Assembly: GCA_021787335.1 (NCBI GenBank)
Contig: JAJYMC010000038.1
Span: forward strand, 1 to 44,585
DNA: 44,585 nt
Direction of reading: 5' to 3'
From: Bacillota bacterium
GTDB taxonomy: Bacteria; Bacillota; Sulfobacillia; JAJYWN01; JAJZPE01
Below are positions 1 through 7,188 of the stretch, piece after piece; position 1 is the first letter of the stretch; each line of letters opens with the position of its first letter. The notes beneath the pieces are model-generated. The model ran no database searches and had not been told where the DNA came from. It saw only the letters and a program-made list of their open reading frames with translations. The translations under genes were made by a program, and so were the position numbers.

Positions 1-274
1 TGGCCGTGGTCGCGGCTTTGACCGAGGAGGCCGGGGGGCGGCTCGGGCTTTTCGCCTCAATGTGGATGACCGGCGAGACCGATGTCCGGGAAGAGGAGGG
101 CCGCCACGGGGAGGAGGGCCAGGATGGAGAGGCCGACCTCTTCCATCTTGACCAGAGCATCCTCGATCGCCTACGGAGCGAGGCGACGCCTGACATGATG
201 CCGGCCTTCGAATGGGTGACTGACGGACTACCCAGCGTCTGGCGGTGAGCGCGGGTCGGGTGGGGCGATGAAGA
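1..274. other. No supported gene at left edge
   Basis: I see no convincing gene here. A plus-strand open frame at 6-248 has no family resemblance, no ribosome site and a composition expected of an antisense frame in GC-rich DNA. On the minus strand a 29-codon frame at 57-146 starts with ATG and encodes one hydrophobic stretch, but its ribosome site is poorly spaced, so I do not call it. Confidence 0.5.
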
Positions 275-300
275 GGGCGGGGACCCGGAGGTCCCCGCCC
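275..300 (-). terminator. Hairpin downstream of the ArsA operon
   Basis: A perfect 11-bp GC stem (GGGCGGGGACC pairing with GGTCCCCGCCC, loop CGGA) lies about 50 nt beyond the stop of the minus-strand ArsA-type gene. There is no strong T-run on either side, so it may be a transcript-end or mRNA-stabilising hairpin rather than a classical terminator. Confidence 0.5.
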
Positions 301-350
301 CCTATTATGCCCAGCCTGAGAACCCGCGATGCTGGACCGGACCGCCGGCC

Positions 351-1373
351 CTAGATCCCGGGAAAGAGGTCTCCGGCCACCCGTTTCAACATTTCCGGCC
401 CCCGCACCTCGGTCTCATAGAGTGGGACGACCGCCCGGACCTCCGTGAAGGTGTCGAAGATCTGGTCCAGATAGCCCTTCTGCATCTCGATGCGGTTGAC
501 GACGAACTGGGACAGTTCGCCCGGCCCTGCACCGCTGGCGCCGGCGGCCATCCCCGTGTCCACGTTGATGACCCCGTTGACGACGACCCCGCCGACGGGG
601 ATGCCGAAGTCGTGGAACCAGCCGATGAACCGGCGGATGACCGCGATGGGCAGGGCCTCCGGAAGGGTGACGAAGAAGAAGGCCGTCTTGGCGTCATCGG
701 TGAGGAGCTTCTTGGCCTCGCCGATGCGGTCCTGGAAGGACAGCAGGTAGTCGAGGAGCGGGTCCTTCTCCTGCTTCTTGCGGAAGGACAGCGACAGGCG
801 CACGGCCTGAGCCTCCTTGCGGCTGTCGAGCATCTTCCCGACCCACAGGGTGTAGACCTTGGACATGCCCAGGAGGCGCCGGGCGTTGGCCGTCGGCGCG
901 GTGTCGAAGACGTAGACGTCGTACTTGTCCTCGAACATGATGTTGACCATGTTCTCGAACATGGCCGACTCCTCGAAGGCCGGGTTCATCGTGGCCGTCT
1001 CGACGAAGGCGTCGGCCTGGGTGGGGATATCGGCGAACTTCAGGAACCACTTTATCTTCTCGGCGATGTCGCGCTTCGACTTCTCGATGGTCTCGGTGGT
1101 GTCGATCTCGTAGGCCCAGAGGTTCGGCACCCCGTTGACCGGCGTCTCGGTCCCGAAGACGTTCTGGGCCAGGAGGCTCGACAGGCTGTGGACCGGGTTG
1201 GTCGAGGCCAACAGGGTCTTCCGGCCCTGCGAGGCGAACCACAGCGCGGCCGCCCCGGCCATGACCGTCTTCCCCACCCCGCCCTTCCCGCCGAAGAAGA
1301 TGTACTTCAGGTCGGGCTTCAGTTTGAGAAAGTCCTCCATCGGCTTCAGCTGCTCAGCCACGGCGACGCTCAC
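351..1373 (-). CDS. ArsA/Get3-family ATPase, second copy with altered active site
   Basis: A 340-aa SIMIBI-class ATPase of the ArsA/Get3 family, which couples ATP hydrolysis to metalloid export or to chaperoning of membrane proteins. The deviant Walker A loop GGKGGVGKT is at residues 28-36, followed by V where the family normally has T. The A-loop, usually DPAHSLSD, reads NPVHSLSS, so the Asp known to promote hydrolysis in Get3 is Asn. It starts at GTG 1373, overlapping the stop of the upstream paralogue by 4 bp (GTGA), so translation is probably coupled. No arsB, arsR or arsD lies nearby, so arsenite export is not supported. I infer a regulatory or heterodimer half rather than an independent pump ATPase. 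Confidence 0.85.
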   Translation of the reverse strand: MSVAVAEQLKPMEDFLKLKPDLKYIFFGGKGGVGKTVMAGAAALWFASQGRKTLLASTNPVHSLSSLLAQNVFGTETPVNGVPNLWAYEIDTTETIEKSKRDIAEKIKWFLKFADIPTQADAFVETATMNPAFEESAMFENMVNIMFEDKYDVYVFDTAPTANARRLLGMSKVYTLWVGKMLDSRKEAQAVRLSLSFRKKQEKDPLLDYLLSFQDRIGEAKKLLTDDAKTAFFFVTLPEALPIAVIRRFIGWFHDFGIPVGGVVVNGVINVDTGMAAGASGAGPGELSQFVVNRIEMQKGYLDQIFDTFTEVRAVVPLYETEVRGPEMLKRVAGDLFPGI

Positions 1374-2386
1374 CGGCCCTCACCCCCACTCGCGGCCGCC
1401 GCCTCGTCGGCGAACATCCGCTCGGCCATGCGCTCGATCATCCGCAGGCCGCGGATGTCGCTCTCGAACTCCGGCACGCGGCTGAGGACCCTGCCGGCAA
1501 AGGTCGTGTCGATCTTGGCCAGGTAGTCCTTCTGCATGGCGATGCGGTTCCTCAGGTACTCGGGGATGTTCTGGTTGACCAGCTCGGGCGGCACCACCCG
1601 GTTGACGATGTAGCCGCGGATGGGCACGGCGAACTTGCCGAACAGCTCGGCCGCCTTGACCGTGTCGAGGATGATCATCTCCTCAGGGGTCAGGACGAAG
1701 AAGAAGGCCGTCTGCTTGGAGTCCGTCAGGACGCCCGAGGACTTGTTGATCCGGTCCTTGATGTACAGGAGCTCCCCGAGGATCTTGTCCTCGTCGGTGG
1801 TCTTCTGGCGCCGGACCGCCGCGACCACCTGGTCGTACTCCTTCATCTGCTCGCGGAGCTTGGTTATCTTATCGATCCAGGCGTCGTAGACCGAGGCCAT
1901 CGACAGGTAGTAAAGGGCGTGGCCGAGCGGCACCAGGTCGTAGATGTAGTAATCGTAGCCGCCCTTGACGACGATGTTGACGACCTCGTCGAAGATGGCC
2001 GACTCCTCCATGGCCGGCTCGGCCGAGGCCGCCTGGATGTAGTTCTCGATCTCGTCGGGGATGGCTTCGAGGCCGTACATGTCGAGGATCTTCTTCTTGA
2101 CCTCTTCCTGGTAGGCCTTGATCCGGCGGTCGGCGTCGATCTCGCAGGCGTAGAGGTTGTCCATGATCTTGACCTCGCCCTGCCCGAAGATGTTGCGCTC
2201 GAAGATGTCGGACAGCGAGGCCTGCGGGTCCACCGAGAAGACGAGGACCTTGTAGCCTTTCTGGGCGAGGTAGTAGGCGGTCGCCGCGGAGAAGGTCGTC
2301 TTGCCGAGGCCGCCCTTGCCGCCGTACATGATGTATCGCACGTCCGGATATTCCCGGAAGAAGCTGGCGAGTGACGTGGGTCTCAC
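1370..2386 (-). CDS. ArsA/Get3-family ATPase, first copy
   Basis: A 338-aa ArsA/Get3-type ATPase. The deviant Walker A loop GGKGGLGKTT is at residues 22-31 and the A-loop reads DPQASLSD, keeping the Asp but replacing the usual His. It is the middle gene of a three-gene operon: 22 nt after a 126-aa protein and overlapping the second ATPase by 4 bp. ArsA proper is one chain with two homologous halves; here two single-domain proteins are made from adjacent genes, which suggests an obligate heterodimer. The cargo is unknown. A role with tail-anchored or other membrane proteins is possible, but nothing in the neighbourhood proves it. Confidence 0.87.
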   Translation of the reverse strand: MRPTSLASFFREYPDVRYIMYGGKGGLGKTTFSAATAYYLAQKGYKVLVFSVDPQASLSDIFERNIFGQGEVKIMDNLYACEIDADRRIKAYQEEVKKKILDMYGLEAIPDEIENYIQAASAEPAMEESAIFDEVVNIVVKGGYDYYIYDLVPLGHALYYLSMASVYDAWIDKITKLREQMKEYDQVVAAVRRQKTTDEDKILGELLYIKDRINKSSGVLTDSKQTAFFFVLTPEEMIILDTVKAAELFGKFAVPIRGYIVNRVVPPELVNQNIPEYLRNRIAMQKDYLAKIDTTFAGRVLSRVPEFESDIRGLRMIERMAERMFADEAAAASGGEGR

Positions 2387-2408
2387 CCCCTATGGTCTCT
2401 AGCGGGCG

Positions 2409-2789
2409 CTAGAACAGCGCGTCGGTGATGTCCTTCTCGCGGAGCATGCGTCGTTTCCAGGTGGCGATCTGGGGCACCACGTACGGAAGCAGGCGCAGCG
2501 AGTAATAGGGCGGCAGGATCGGCACGCCGAGCAGGTCGCCCATGGTTATCAGGATGAACAGGTGCTCCATGCTGGACCTGGTCTTCAGGGCGTAACGGGT
2601 CATGTCGTGGGCGGCCATGCCGTACACGAACTCGCGGACGACGCTTCCGGCCGATTGATGCTCGGCGGCGTCCTGAGTCCCGCCGGTGGCCTCAGGCTGA
2701 GCCTCGGCGGGCTTGCCCGCGGCCGCCTTGCCCGCGGCCGCCTTGCCCGCGTCACCCTTGGCGCCCTTACCTTTTCCCCAGAACAGCAA
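2409..2789 (-). CDS. Small protein with Ala/Gly/Lys linker, partner of the ArsA pair
   Basis: A 126-aa protein I cannot assign to a named family. It starts at TTG 2789 behind a good AAGGAGG site. Residues 1-45 are a low-complexity K/G/A/P/E-rich tail with repeated GKAAA units. Residues 48-126 look folded, with a hydrophobic stretch around ILITMGDLLGVPILPPYYSL and a basic C-terminal segment (WKRRMLREKD) that could lie along a membrane. It leads the operon with both ArsA-type ATPases, so it may be an adaptor or substrate for them; that is inference from position only. Confidence 0.7.
   Translation of the reverse strand: MLFWGKGKGAKGDAGKAAAGKAAAGKPAEAQPEATGGTQDAAEHQSAGSVVREFVYGMAAHDMTRYALKTRSSMEHLFILITMGDLLGVPILPPYYSLRLLPYVVPQIATWKRRMLREKDITDALF
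2712..2751. repeat. 15-bp tandem repeat inside the 126-aa gene
   Basis: The unit CTTGCCCGCGGCCGC occurs at 2712-2726 and 2727-2741, with a partial third copy at 2742-2751. It encodes the GKAAA repeats of the linker, so copy-number change would alter linker length without shifting the frame. Confidence 0.85.
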
Positions 2790-2959
2790 CGGTCCTCCCT
2801 CCTTAGAAGGGACAGGGGTAGGGGCCGGCCCGGCGGTGCCAAAGTTGCGTTTTCCGCCTATGGGCCTCTAAGTCGGCCATAACTGACCGCGGACCGGCCC
2901 CAAGCCTATACGTTGGTCGAACGAAGCGGGTCGCGGCGAACTGCGGTCCGGCCGTGGGC

Positions 2960-4672
2960 TCAGTCGTCGCCCGGCGCGGCCTGGGCCGCTGGAGCCTTGG
3001 GCGCCTGGGTCTCCCCGCGCACCTTGAAGTACATCTTCAGGCCGTCGTAGATGAGGATGAGCGCGGCGACCATCAGGAAGATGGCGATGGCCGCGGCCAC
3101 CGCGTTCCCGCCGATGGCCAGCCCGATCGTCTGCCCGGCGGCCGGCTTGAGGGTACCGGCCTGCAGCTTCCCGACGTTGAGAATCAGGCTGCGGGCGGTC
3201 AGGCCCAGGGCGACGATGGTCGTGACGAACATGAAGAGGGCCGGATAGAAGGTCCAGGCGTGGCTCTTCTTCTGCCCGGCCAGCCAGATGGAGGCCATGA
3301 GGAGGGCCAGGGAGGCCATGAGCTGGTTGGACCCGCCGAAGAGGGTCCAGATGTAGGACCACGTGTTGGTATAGATGAGACCGAAGACGATGAGGCAGGT
3401 GACGATGGCCCCAACATGCTGGTTGCGGAAGGCCGGCACGGCGTCGCCGACCAGTTCGGCCGTGGCGATGCGGGCGAACCGCACGACCAGCTGCATGACG
3501 GTGATGGCGAGGATGACGAACATGGCCCCGGCGAAGACCGTCCCGAAGGACTCGGAGATGCCGATGAAGCCGAAGAACTTGGCCATGCCGACGGAGAAGA
3601 CCGTCGCCGGGCCGCCCTTGAGGGCCGCCTTGTAGGCGTCGAAGTTGGCGAAGGCCGCGCCGGCGATGATCAGGGCGATGGTCGCCAGGACCATCTCGAG
3701 GAACATCGAGCCGCCGGCGACGTAGCGGGTATCGGCCTCGTTCTCGAGCTGACGGGCCGTGCCGGAGCTGGACACCAGGCTATGCCACCCGGAGATGGCG
3801 CCGCAGGCGATGGTCACGAAGAGGATCGGCCACAGCGGCCCGGCGCCGATGGTGTAGGTGGTGAAGACCGGGGCGGTGAAGTTCGGGTGTCCGACCAGGA
3901 TGCCGATGATCGCCCCGAGCATGCCCAGAAAGACCAGGTAGAACGAGATGTAGTTGATGGGCTGGGTGTAACTCCAGATGGGCAGGACCGCCCCCAGGTA
4001 ACTGAAAAGCAGCGCGAACACCACCCAGACCAACTTTTGGGCCGGGATGGGAACCACGCTGCCGAGCCAGATGGCGAACAGGGCCAGGACGACCATGACC
4101 GCCGTGGTGACCAGGATGTCGATCTTCTTCTTGTAGATCATCCAGCCGGAGAGCATGCCCACGGCCATCAGGGCGATGATGGCCAGCGGCACGCTGGGGA
4201 GTTTGGCCATCATCGAGGCGACCATGTCGCCGAAGGCCGCGACGATGAGGATCAGGTAGAAGTAGATGAAGGCCAAGAGAGTCAAACGCCCGCGCGGCGA
4301 GATCAGCCGGTAGCTCAAGGCCCCGAAGCTCTGACCGTCGTTGCGCAGGCCGACAATGGCGCTCACATAGTCCTGGACCCAACCGATGAAAAACGTCCCA
4401 AAGACAATCCAGAGCAAGCCGGGCAGCCAGCCCCACTGCATGGCCACGATCGGGCCGGTGACGGGGCCGAGGGCGGCGATGGACTTGAACTGGTAGCCGA
4501 AGAGGACGTGCTTCCCGGTCGGCATGAAATCGACGCCGTCCATGTACATCTTGGCCGGGGTCGCCTTTTTCGGGTCCACTTTGATGATTTTTTCGTCGAC
4601 GTAGCGAGCGTAGACGTAGTACCCGAGAATTGCAGCGACGACCGCCAGCACAAGAGCGAGAACTGAGTTCAC
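2960..4672 (-). CDS. cstA: Carbon starvation protein A (CstA) family transporter
   Basis: A 570-aa polytopic membrane protein of the CstA family, which imports peptides or pyruvate during carbon limitation in the bacteria where it has been tested. The N-terminal YYVYARYVDEKI segment, the DGVDFMPT and LFGYQFKSIAALGPVTGPI stretches, and repeated hydrophobic helices throughout are typical. The chain is shorter than the roughly 700-aa E. coli protein but matches the compact form found in many other bacteria. The start is GTG 4672 behind an AGGAGGAGGGGG site. It has about 170 nt of its own upstream space, so it is probably a separate unit from the ArsA operon. No yjiX-type partner follows it. Confidence 0.93.
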   Translation of the reverse strand: MNSVLALVLAVVAAILGYYVYARYVDEKIIKVDPKKATPAKMYMDGVDFMPTGKHVLFGYQFKSIAALGPVTGPIVAMQWGWLPGLLWIVFGTFFIGWVQDYVSAIVGLRNDGQSFGALSYRLISPRGRLTLLAFIYFYLILIVAAFGDMVASMMAKLPSVPLAIIALMAVGMLSGWMIYKKKIDILVTTAVMVVLALFAIWLGSVVPIPAQKLVWVVFALLFSYLGAVLPIWSYTQPINYISFYLVFLGMLGAIIGILVGHPNFTAPVFTTYTIGAGPLWPILFVTIACGAISGWHSLVSSSGTARQLENEADTRYVAGGSMFLEMVLATIALIIAGAAFANFDAYKAALKGGPATVFSVGMAKFFGFIGISESFGTVFAGAMFVILAITVMQLVVRFARIATAELVGDAVPAFRNQHVGAIVTCLIVFGLIYTNTWSYIWTLFGGSNQLMASLALLMASIWLAGQKKSHAWTFYPALFMFVTTIVALGLTARSLILNVGKLQAGTLKPAAGQTIGLAIGGNAVAAAIAIFLMVAALILIYDGLKMYFKVRGETQAPKAPAAQAAPGDD

Positions 4673-4942
4673 AGTCCCCCTCCTCCTGGGTTCTTTCTTG
4701 GTCGCGAGGTCGCGGTTCGGGAACGCCGTTTGGCAACGCGCTATGCCGTCTTGTCTTTCAAAGACTTAGCTCCCGGACTCAGGGTCCTTCTCATCCGGGC
4801 TGCTCGGTGGCGACCGCCCCCTTTCAATAAGGTATATACCGACGGTCCGGCCGACTGAACGGCCGGACCGCTGTTTACGCGGCCTGTGGCAAAGGGGTTC
4901 GACGAAAGGGTGAGCGTTCCTGCCTCAAAATGGAACGGCAGC
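4673..4942. other. Intergenic region upstream of cstA
   Basis: No gene is visible. It must contain the cstA promoter, but I cannot pick one with confidence. It holds the strong hairpin listed separately and a short inverted repeat, GTCTTTGAAAGAC (on the minus strand), around 4755. I found no match to a riboswitch consensus that I know. Confidence 0.5.
4843..4870 (-). terminator. Hairpin between the GNAT/DUF190 unit and cstA
   Basis: A perfect 11-bp stem, CGGTCCGGCCG with CGGCCGGACCG, closes a 6-nt loop about 70 nt after the GNAT stop in the minus direction. It is followed on the minus strand by an AT-rich stretch (TATATACCTTATT) rather than a T-run. A terminator is the likeliest role. Confidence 0.55.
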
Positions 4943-5470
4943 CTATTTCCGGGCTAACCATTCGTGGGCCAGGGTGCTCATGAGGTAGCCGTTGGTCCAC
5001 CGCCCGCCGCGGAAGGTCTGCTCGCGGACGACCCCTTCGCGGACAAAGCCGCACTTCTCGTAGGCCTTGATGGCCCGTGCGTTGTCCTCGTGGACGTGGA
5101 GCTGGATGCGGTGGAAACGCATCTCCTCGAAGGCGAACCGGAGCATGGTCCGGACGGCGTCGGTCCCGTAGCCTTTGCCCCAGCACTCCTTGTCGCAGAT
5201 GACGATGCCCAGCTCGGCGCTGCCGTTGCGGGTGTTGATGCCGTGCAGGCCCAGGGTGCCGATGAGCTTGCCACCGGTCGTACAGACGGCGAAAACCTTG
5301 TCTGTCTCGCTCTTCGTCACGCGCTCGAACCAGGCCTCCTCCTCGGCCATCGAGAAGGGCCAGTGCGGGATGATGTACGACATTATCTCCTCGTCGCCGA
5401 ACCAGCGGACGAAGGTCGGCAGGTCCTCCCGTTCAATCGGGCGCAGGTGGATGAGCTGGCCACGGATCAC
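4943..5470 (-). CDS. GNAT acetyltransferase, RimJ/RimL-like (copy 1)
   Basis: A 175-aa GNAT-fold N-acetyltransferase. The acetyl-CoA site motif is seen as GKGYGTDAVRTML near residues 98-110, followed by the conserved HVHEDNARAIKAYEKCGFVREGVVRE block typical of RimJ/RimL-type enzymes that acetylate protein N-termini or small amines. It starts at GTG 5470, overlapping the DUF190 stop by 4 bp (GTGA). It is clearly paralogous to the gene at 6047-6574 and the same length, so the two copies flank DUF190 and the putative crcB remnant. The substrate is unknown. Confidence 0.88.
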   Translation of the reverse strand: MIRGQLIHLRPIEREDLPTFVRWFGDEEIMSYIIPHWPFSMAEEEAWFERVTKSETDKVFAVCTTGGKLIGTLGLHGINTRNGSAELGIVICDKECWGKGYGTDAVRTMLRFAFEEMRFHRIQLHVHEDNARAIKAYEKCGFVREGVVREQTFRGGRWTNGYLMSTLAHEWLARK

Positions 5471-5889
5471 AGAGCCTTCCCCCCTTCAGGACTTCCCTCA
5501 GACTTCGCCGATGGCTCCATCACCTTTGGCTCCACGGTCGTCCTGGAGCCCTCCGTCTTCGAGTGGGTGTACTTGATGACCTCGACATCATGAATGGTGA
5601 TGAGACCTTCGGTCACCATCTCGTTGAGGCGGGGCAGGACGCGGTCGATGTACTCCTGGGAGTCCACGGCCACGACGACCACCGGTAGGTCCTCCGACAG
5701 CCGGAGGACGTTCGCCGTGTGGATCCGGCTGTTGGCGCCGAAGCCCTCGACGCCGCGCATGACGGTGGCCCCCGCCAGGCCCTCGGCCTTGAGCATCTCG
5801 ACGATGGCATGGTGGAGCGGTCGCCCCTTGTACTGGTCGCTCTCGCCGATATAGATGCGCAGTTCCCGCCCGGGGCCGGTGATCTTCAC
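5467..5889 (-). CDS. DUF190 domain protein
   Basis: A protein of about 140 aa of the DUF190 family, small PII-like ferredoxin-fold proteins often encoded beside crcB fluoride channels. The opening MKITGPGRELRIYIGE is typical. I place the start at GTG 5889, 8 nt after a GGAGG site; the upstream GTG at 5898 abuts that site. Residues after about 108 form a polar Ser/Pro/Lys/Glu-rich tail beyond the usual domain. It is translationally coupled to the GNAT gene downstream. Immediately upstream is a short frame that resembles the end of CrcB, so this protein may have lost its usual partner. Confidence 0.85.
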   Translation of the reverse strand: MKITGPGRELRIYIGESDQYKGRPLHHAIVEMLKAEGLAGATVMRGVEGFGANSRIHTANVLRLSEDLPVVVVAVDSQEYIDRVLPRLNEMVTEGLITIHDVEVIKYTHSKTEGSRTTVEPKVMEPSAKSEGSPEGGKAL

Positions 5890-5908
5890 AGTCCGCACCT
5901 CCGCTCGG

Positions 5909-6046
5909 TCAAACCATTCGAGCAGCGACGACGCCGAAGAACACGGCTAACAACCCTGCCAGGACATTCAGAGCTAGGAGCCGTTTCAGCCCGATCACTC
6001 CTCGAATGTTCTGCGTCTGGTAGTAGTATTGGCGCCGGCCGAAGGG
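5909..6046 (-). pseudogene. Putative crcB (fluoride channel) C-terminal remnant
   Basis: A minus-strand frame of 45 codons between the stop of the GNAT gene (6047-6049) and DUF190 has no ATG start and ends in a single transmembrane helix, LALNVLAGLLAVFFGVVAA. This resembles the last helix of CrcB/Fluc fluoride channels, whose genes commonly sit directly upstream of DUF190. The rest of crcB is absent, so I read it as a remnant left when the GNAT/TOPRIM/AAA block replaced the 5' part. It is also in frame with the GNAT gene across that gene's TGA. The family match is from memory of the helix pattern and is modest. Confidence 0.42.
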
Positions 6047-6574
6047 TCAGTCGTCCGGTCGGAACTCGTCCGCGAGGACGGCCATCACCAGCGAGGCGGT
6101 GTAGCGGCCGCCGCGGAAGTTCTCGTCGCGCAGCCGCCCCTCCCTGACGAAGCCGAGCTTCTCGTAGACGTGGATGGCCCGTTCGTTGTCCTCATGGACG
6201 AGGAGCTGGACCCGATGGAAGCTCATCTGCTCGAAAAGGAACCGGAGCAGCGTCCGCAGCGCGTCGGTCCCGTAGCCCCGATTCCAATCGGGCTCGTCGA
6301 AGATGGCGATGACCAGCTCGGCGCTGCGGTTGCGGTGGTGGATGCGGTCCAGGGCGAGTTCCCCGACCATCTTACCGTCGCGATCGCAGATGGCGAAGAT
6401 CTTGCTGTCCTCGTTGGTGCTGACGCGTTCGAGCCAGGCCTCGGCCTCTCTGTCGCTAATCGGCAGATGCGGGCCGAGGTGCCACATGACTTCTTCAGCG
6501 TTCATGCCGTCGATGAACCGCGGCAGATCGGACCTTTCGAGCGGGCGCAAGCTGGTCAGGCGACCTTTCAGCAT
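6047..6574 (-). CDS. GNAT acetyltransferase, RimJ/RimL-like (copy 2)
   Basis: A 175-aa GNAT protein paralogous to the one at 4943-5470. It shares RGYGTDALRTLLRFLFEQM (acetyl-CoA loop) and HVYEKLGFVREG. Its ATG (6574) lies only 2 nt after the stop of the TOPRIM-like gene, so it is probably co-transcribed with the ATPase/TOPRIM pair. Whether it belongs functionally to that module or is just a downstream housekeeping acetyltransferase cannot be decided here. Its GC content is closer to the flanking DNA than to the ATPase gene. Confidence 0.87.
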   Translation of the reverse strand: MLKGRLTSLRPLERSDLPRFIDGMNAEEVMWHLGPHLPISDREAEAWLERVSTNEDSKIFAICDRDGKMVGELALDRIHHRNRSAELVIAIFDEPDWNRGYGTDALRTLLRFLFEQMSFHRVQLLVHEDNERAIHVYEKLGFVREGRLRDENFRGGRYTASLVMAVLADEFRPDD

Positions 6575-6576
6575 GG

Positions 6577-7188
6577 TCAGTCAGGTCCTTTGTAGTTTGA
6601 TAGCATCCTACGCAGACATTTAAGGGATCGGCGCAAACTATCTGCATTTGAGGCTGCCACATGTGGGCGCCAGGGGCCTCGGGCAAAATCCGCAAGGATT
6701 GAGTCATACTCCCGGCCAGTATGACGTTCACTCTTGGGGTCCGGAACCATGCCCTTGCGAATTGATCGGTCTGCCGATGCCTTGGCGAGCTCTATCATGA
6801 CCTTTTTGGGGTCAGCCTGAGCTTCTGGGTTCAGCGGGACCTGCTCCAAGGGCACTGAAAGGTAGTTCGAAAGCTCCTCCCTGTCGGCCAACAGCCAAGC
6901 CTCAACCTCCCGGACTGCTATTCGAAAGCACATGAATTCCGCAGTGGTGGGCAGCAACTTGGTGCGGAGAGACGGTGCGCACGACTCTGCAGTATCCAGG
7001 TCGATCAAGACCAACCACGGAAACCGCACAGCTGCCCTGTTATATGCCTTTACCTTCGAGTGTAAGCGGGCATTGCCCGTCTTGCCATAGATGGTGGAAA
7101 CGCTCCCGCCGCAGTCCAAGACGAGTCGCTGCGCGACTGCCTCATCGATAATACCTTCCACGGCAACGCTTACGTATACGCTGGTCAC
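6577..7188 (-). CDS. TOPRIM-like protein (DUF4276/OLD-partner type), candidate defence effector
   Basis: A 203-aa protein with a TOPRIM-like arrangement: a Glu in VEG at residue 11, then the DxD pair at 63 and 65 (IDLDT). An REVEAWLLAD helix follows near residue 92, as in proteins that accompany ABC/SMC-type ATPases. In OLD, Gabija, PARIS and AbiL-type systems such domains act as nucleases or toxins controlled by the ATPase. It starts at GTG 7188, overlapping the ATPase stop by 4 bp, so the two are made together. Codon use is less GC-rich than its neighbours, suggesting transfer. Family placement is by motif only; nuclease activity is inference. Confidence 0.7.
   Translation of the reverse strand: MTSVYVSVAVEGIIDEAVAQRLVLDCGGSVSTIYGKTGNARLHSKVKAYNRAAVRFPWLVLIDLDTAESCAPSLRTKLLPTTAEFMCFRIAVREVEAWLLADREELSNYLSVPLEQVPLNPEAQADPKKVMIELAKASADRSIRKGMVPDPKSERHTGREYDSILADFARGPWRPHVAASNADSLRRSLKCLRRMLSNYKGPD

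Noticed and set aside
351-2386. Arsenite export operon
   Set aside because: The ATPases are ArsA-like, but no arsB/acr3, arsD or arsR gene is adjacent and the Cys residues of the ArsA metalloid site are not evident.
2954-4666. 570-codon plus-strand open frame opposite cstA
   Set aside because: It mirrors a well-recognised transporter gene, has an Asp/Gly/His/Glu-rich composition typical of antisense frames in GC-rich DNA, and no ribosome site.
4673-4842. Riboswitch in the cstA leader
   Set aside because: Some hairpins occur but none of the conserved motifs of known classes is visible.
5889-6046. Fluoride riboswitch linked to crcB/DUF190
   Set aside because: I looked for the conserved core upstream of DUF190 and saw none; only the short crcB-like tail is present.
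6047-6049. Second selenocysteine codon joining the GNAT to the downstream helix
   Set aside because: The GNAT is already full length compared with its paralogue, and no hairpin of SECIS geometry is evident after this TGA.
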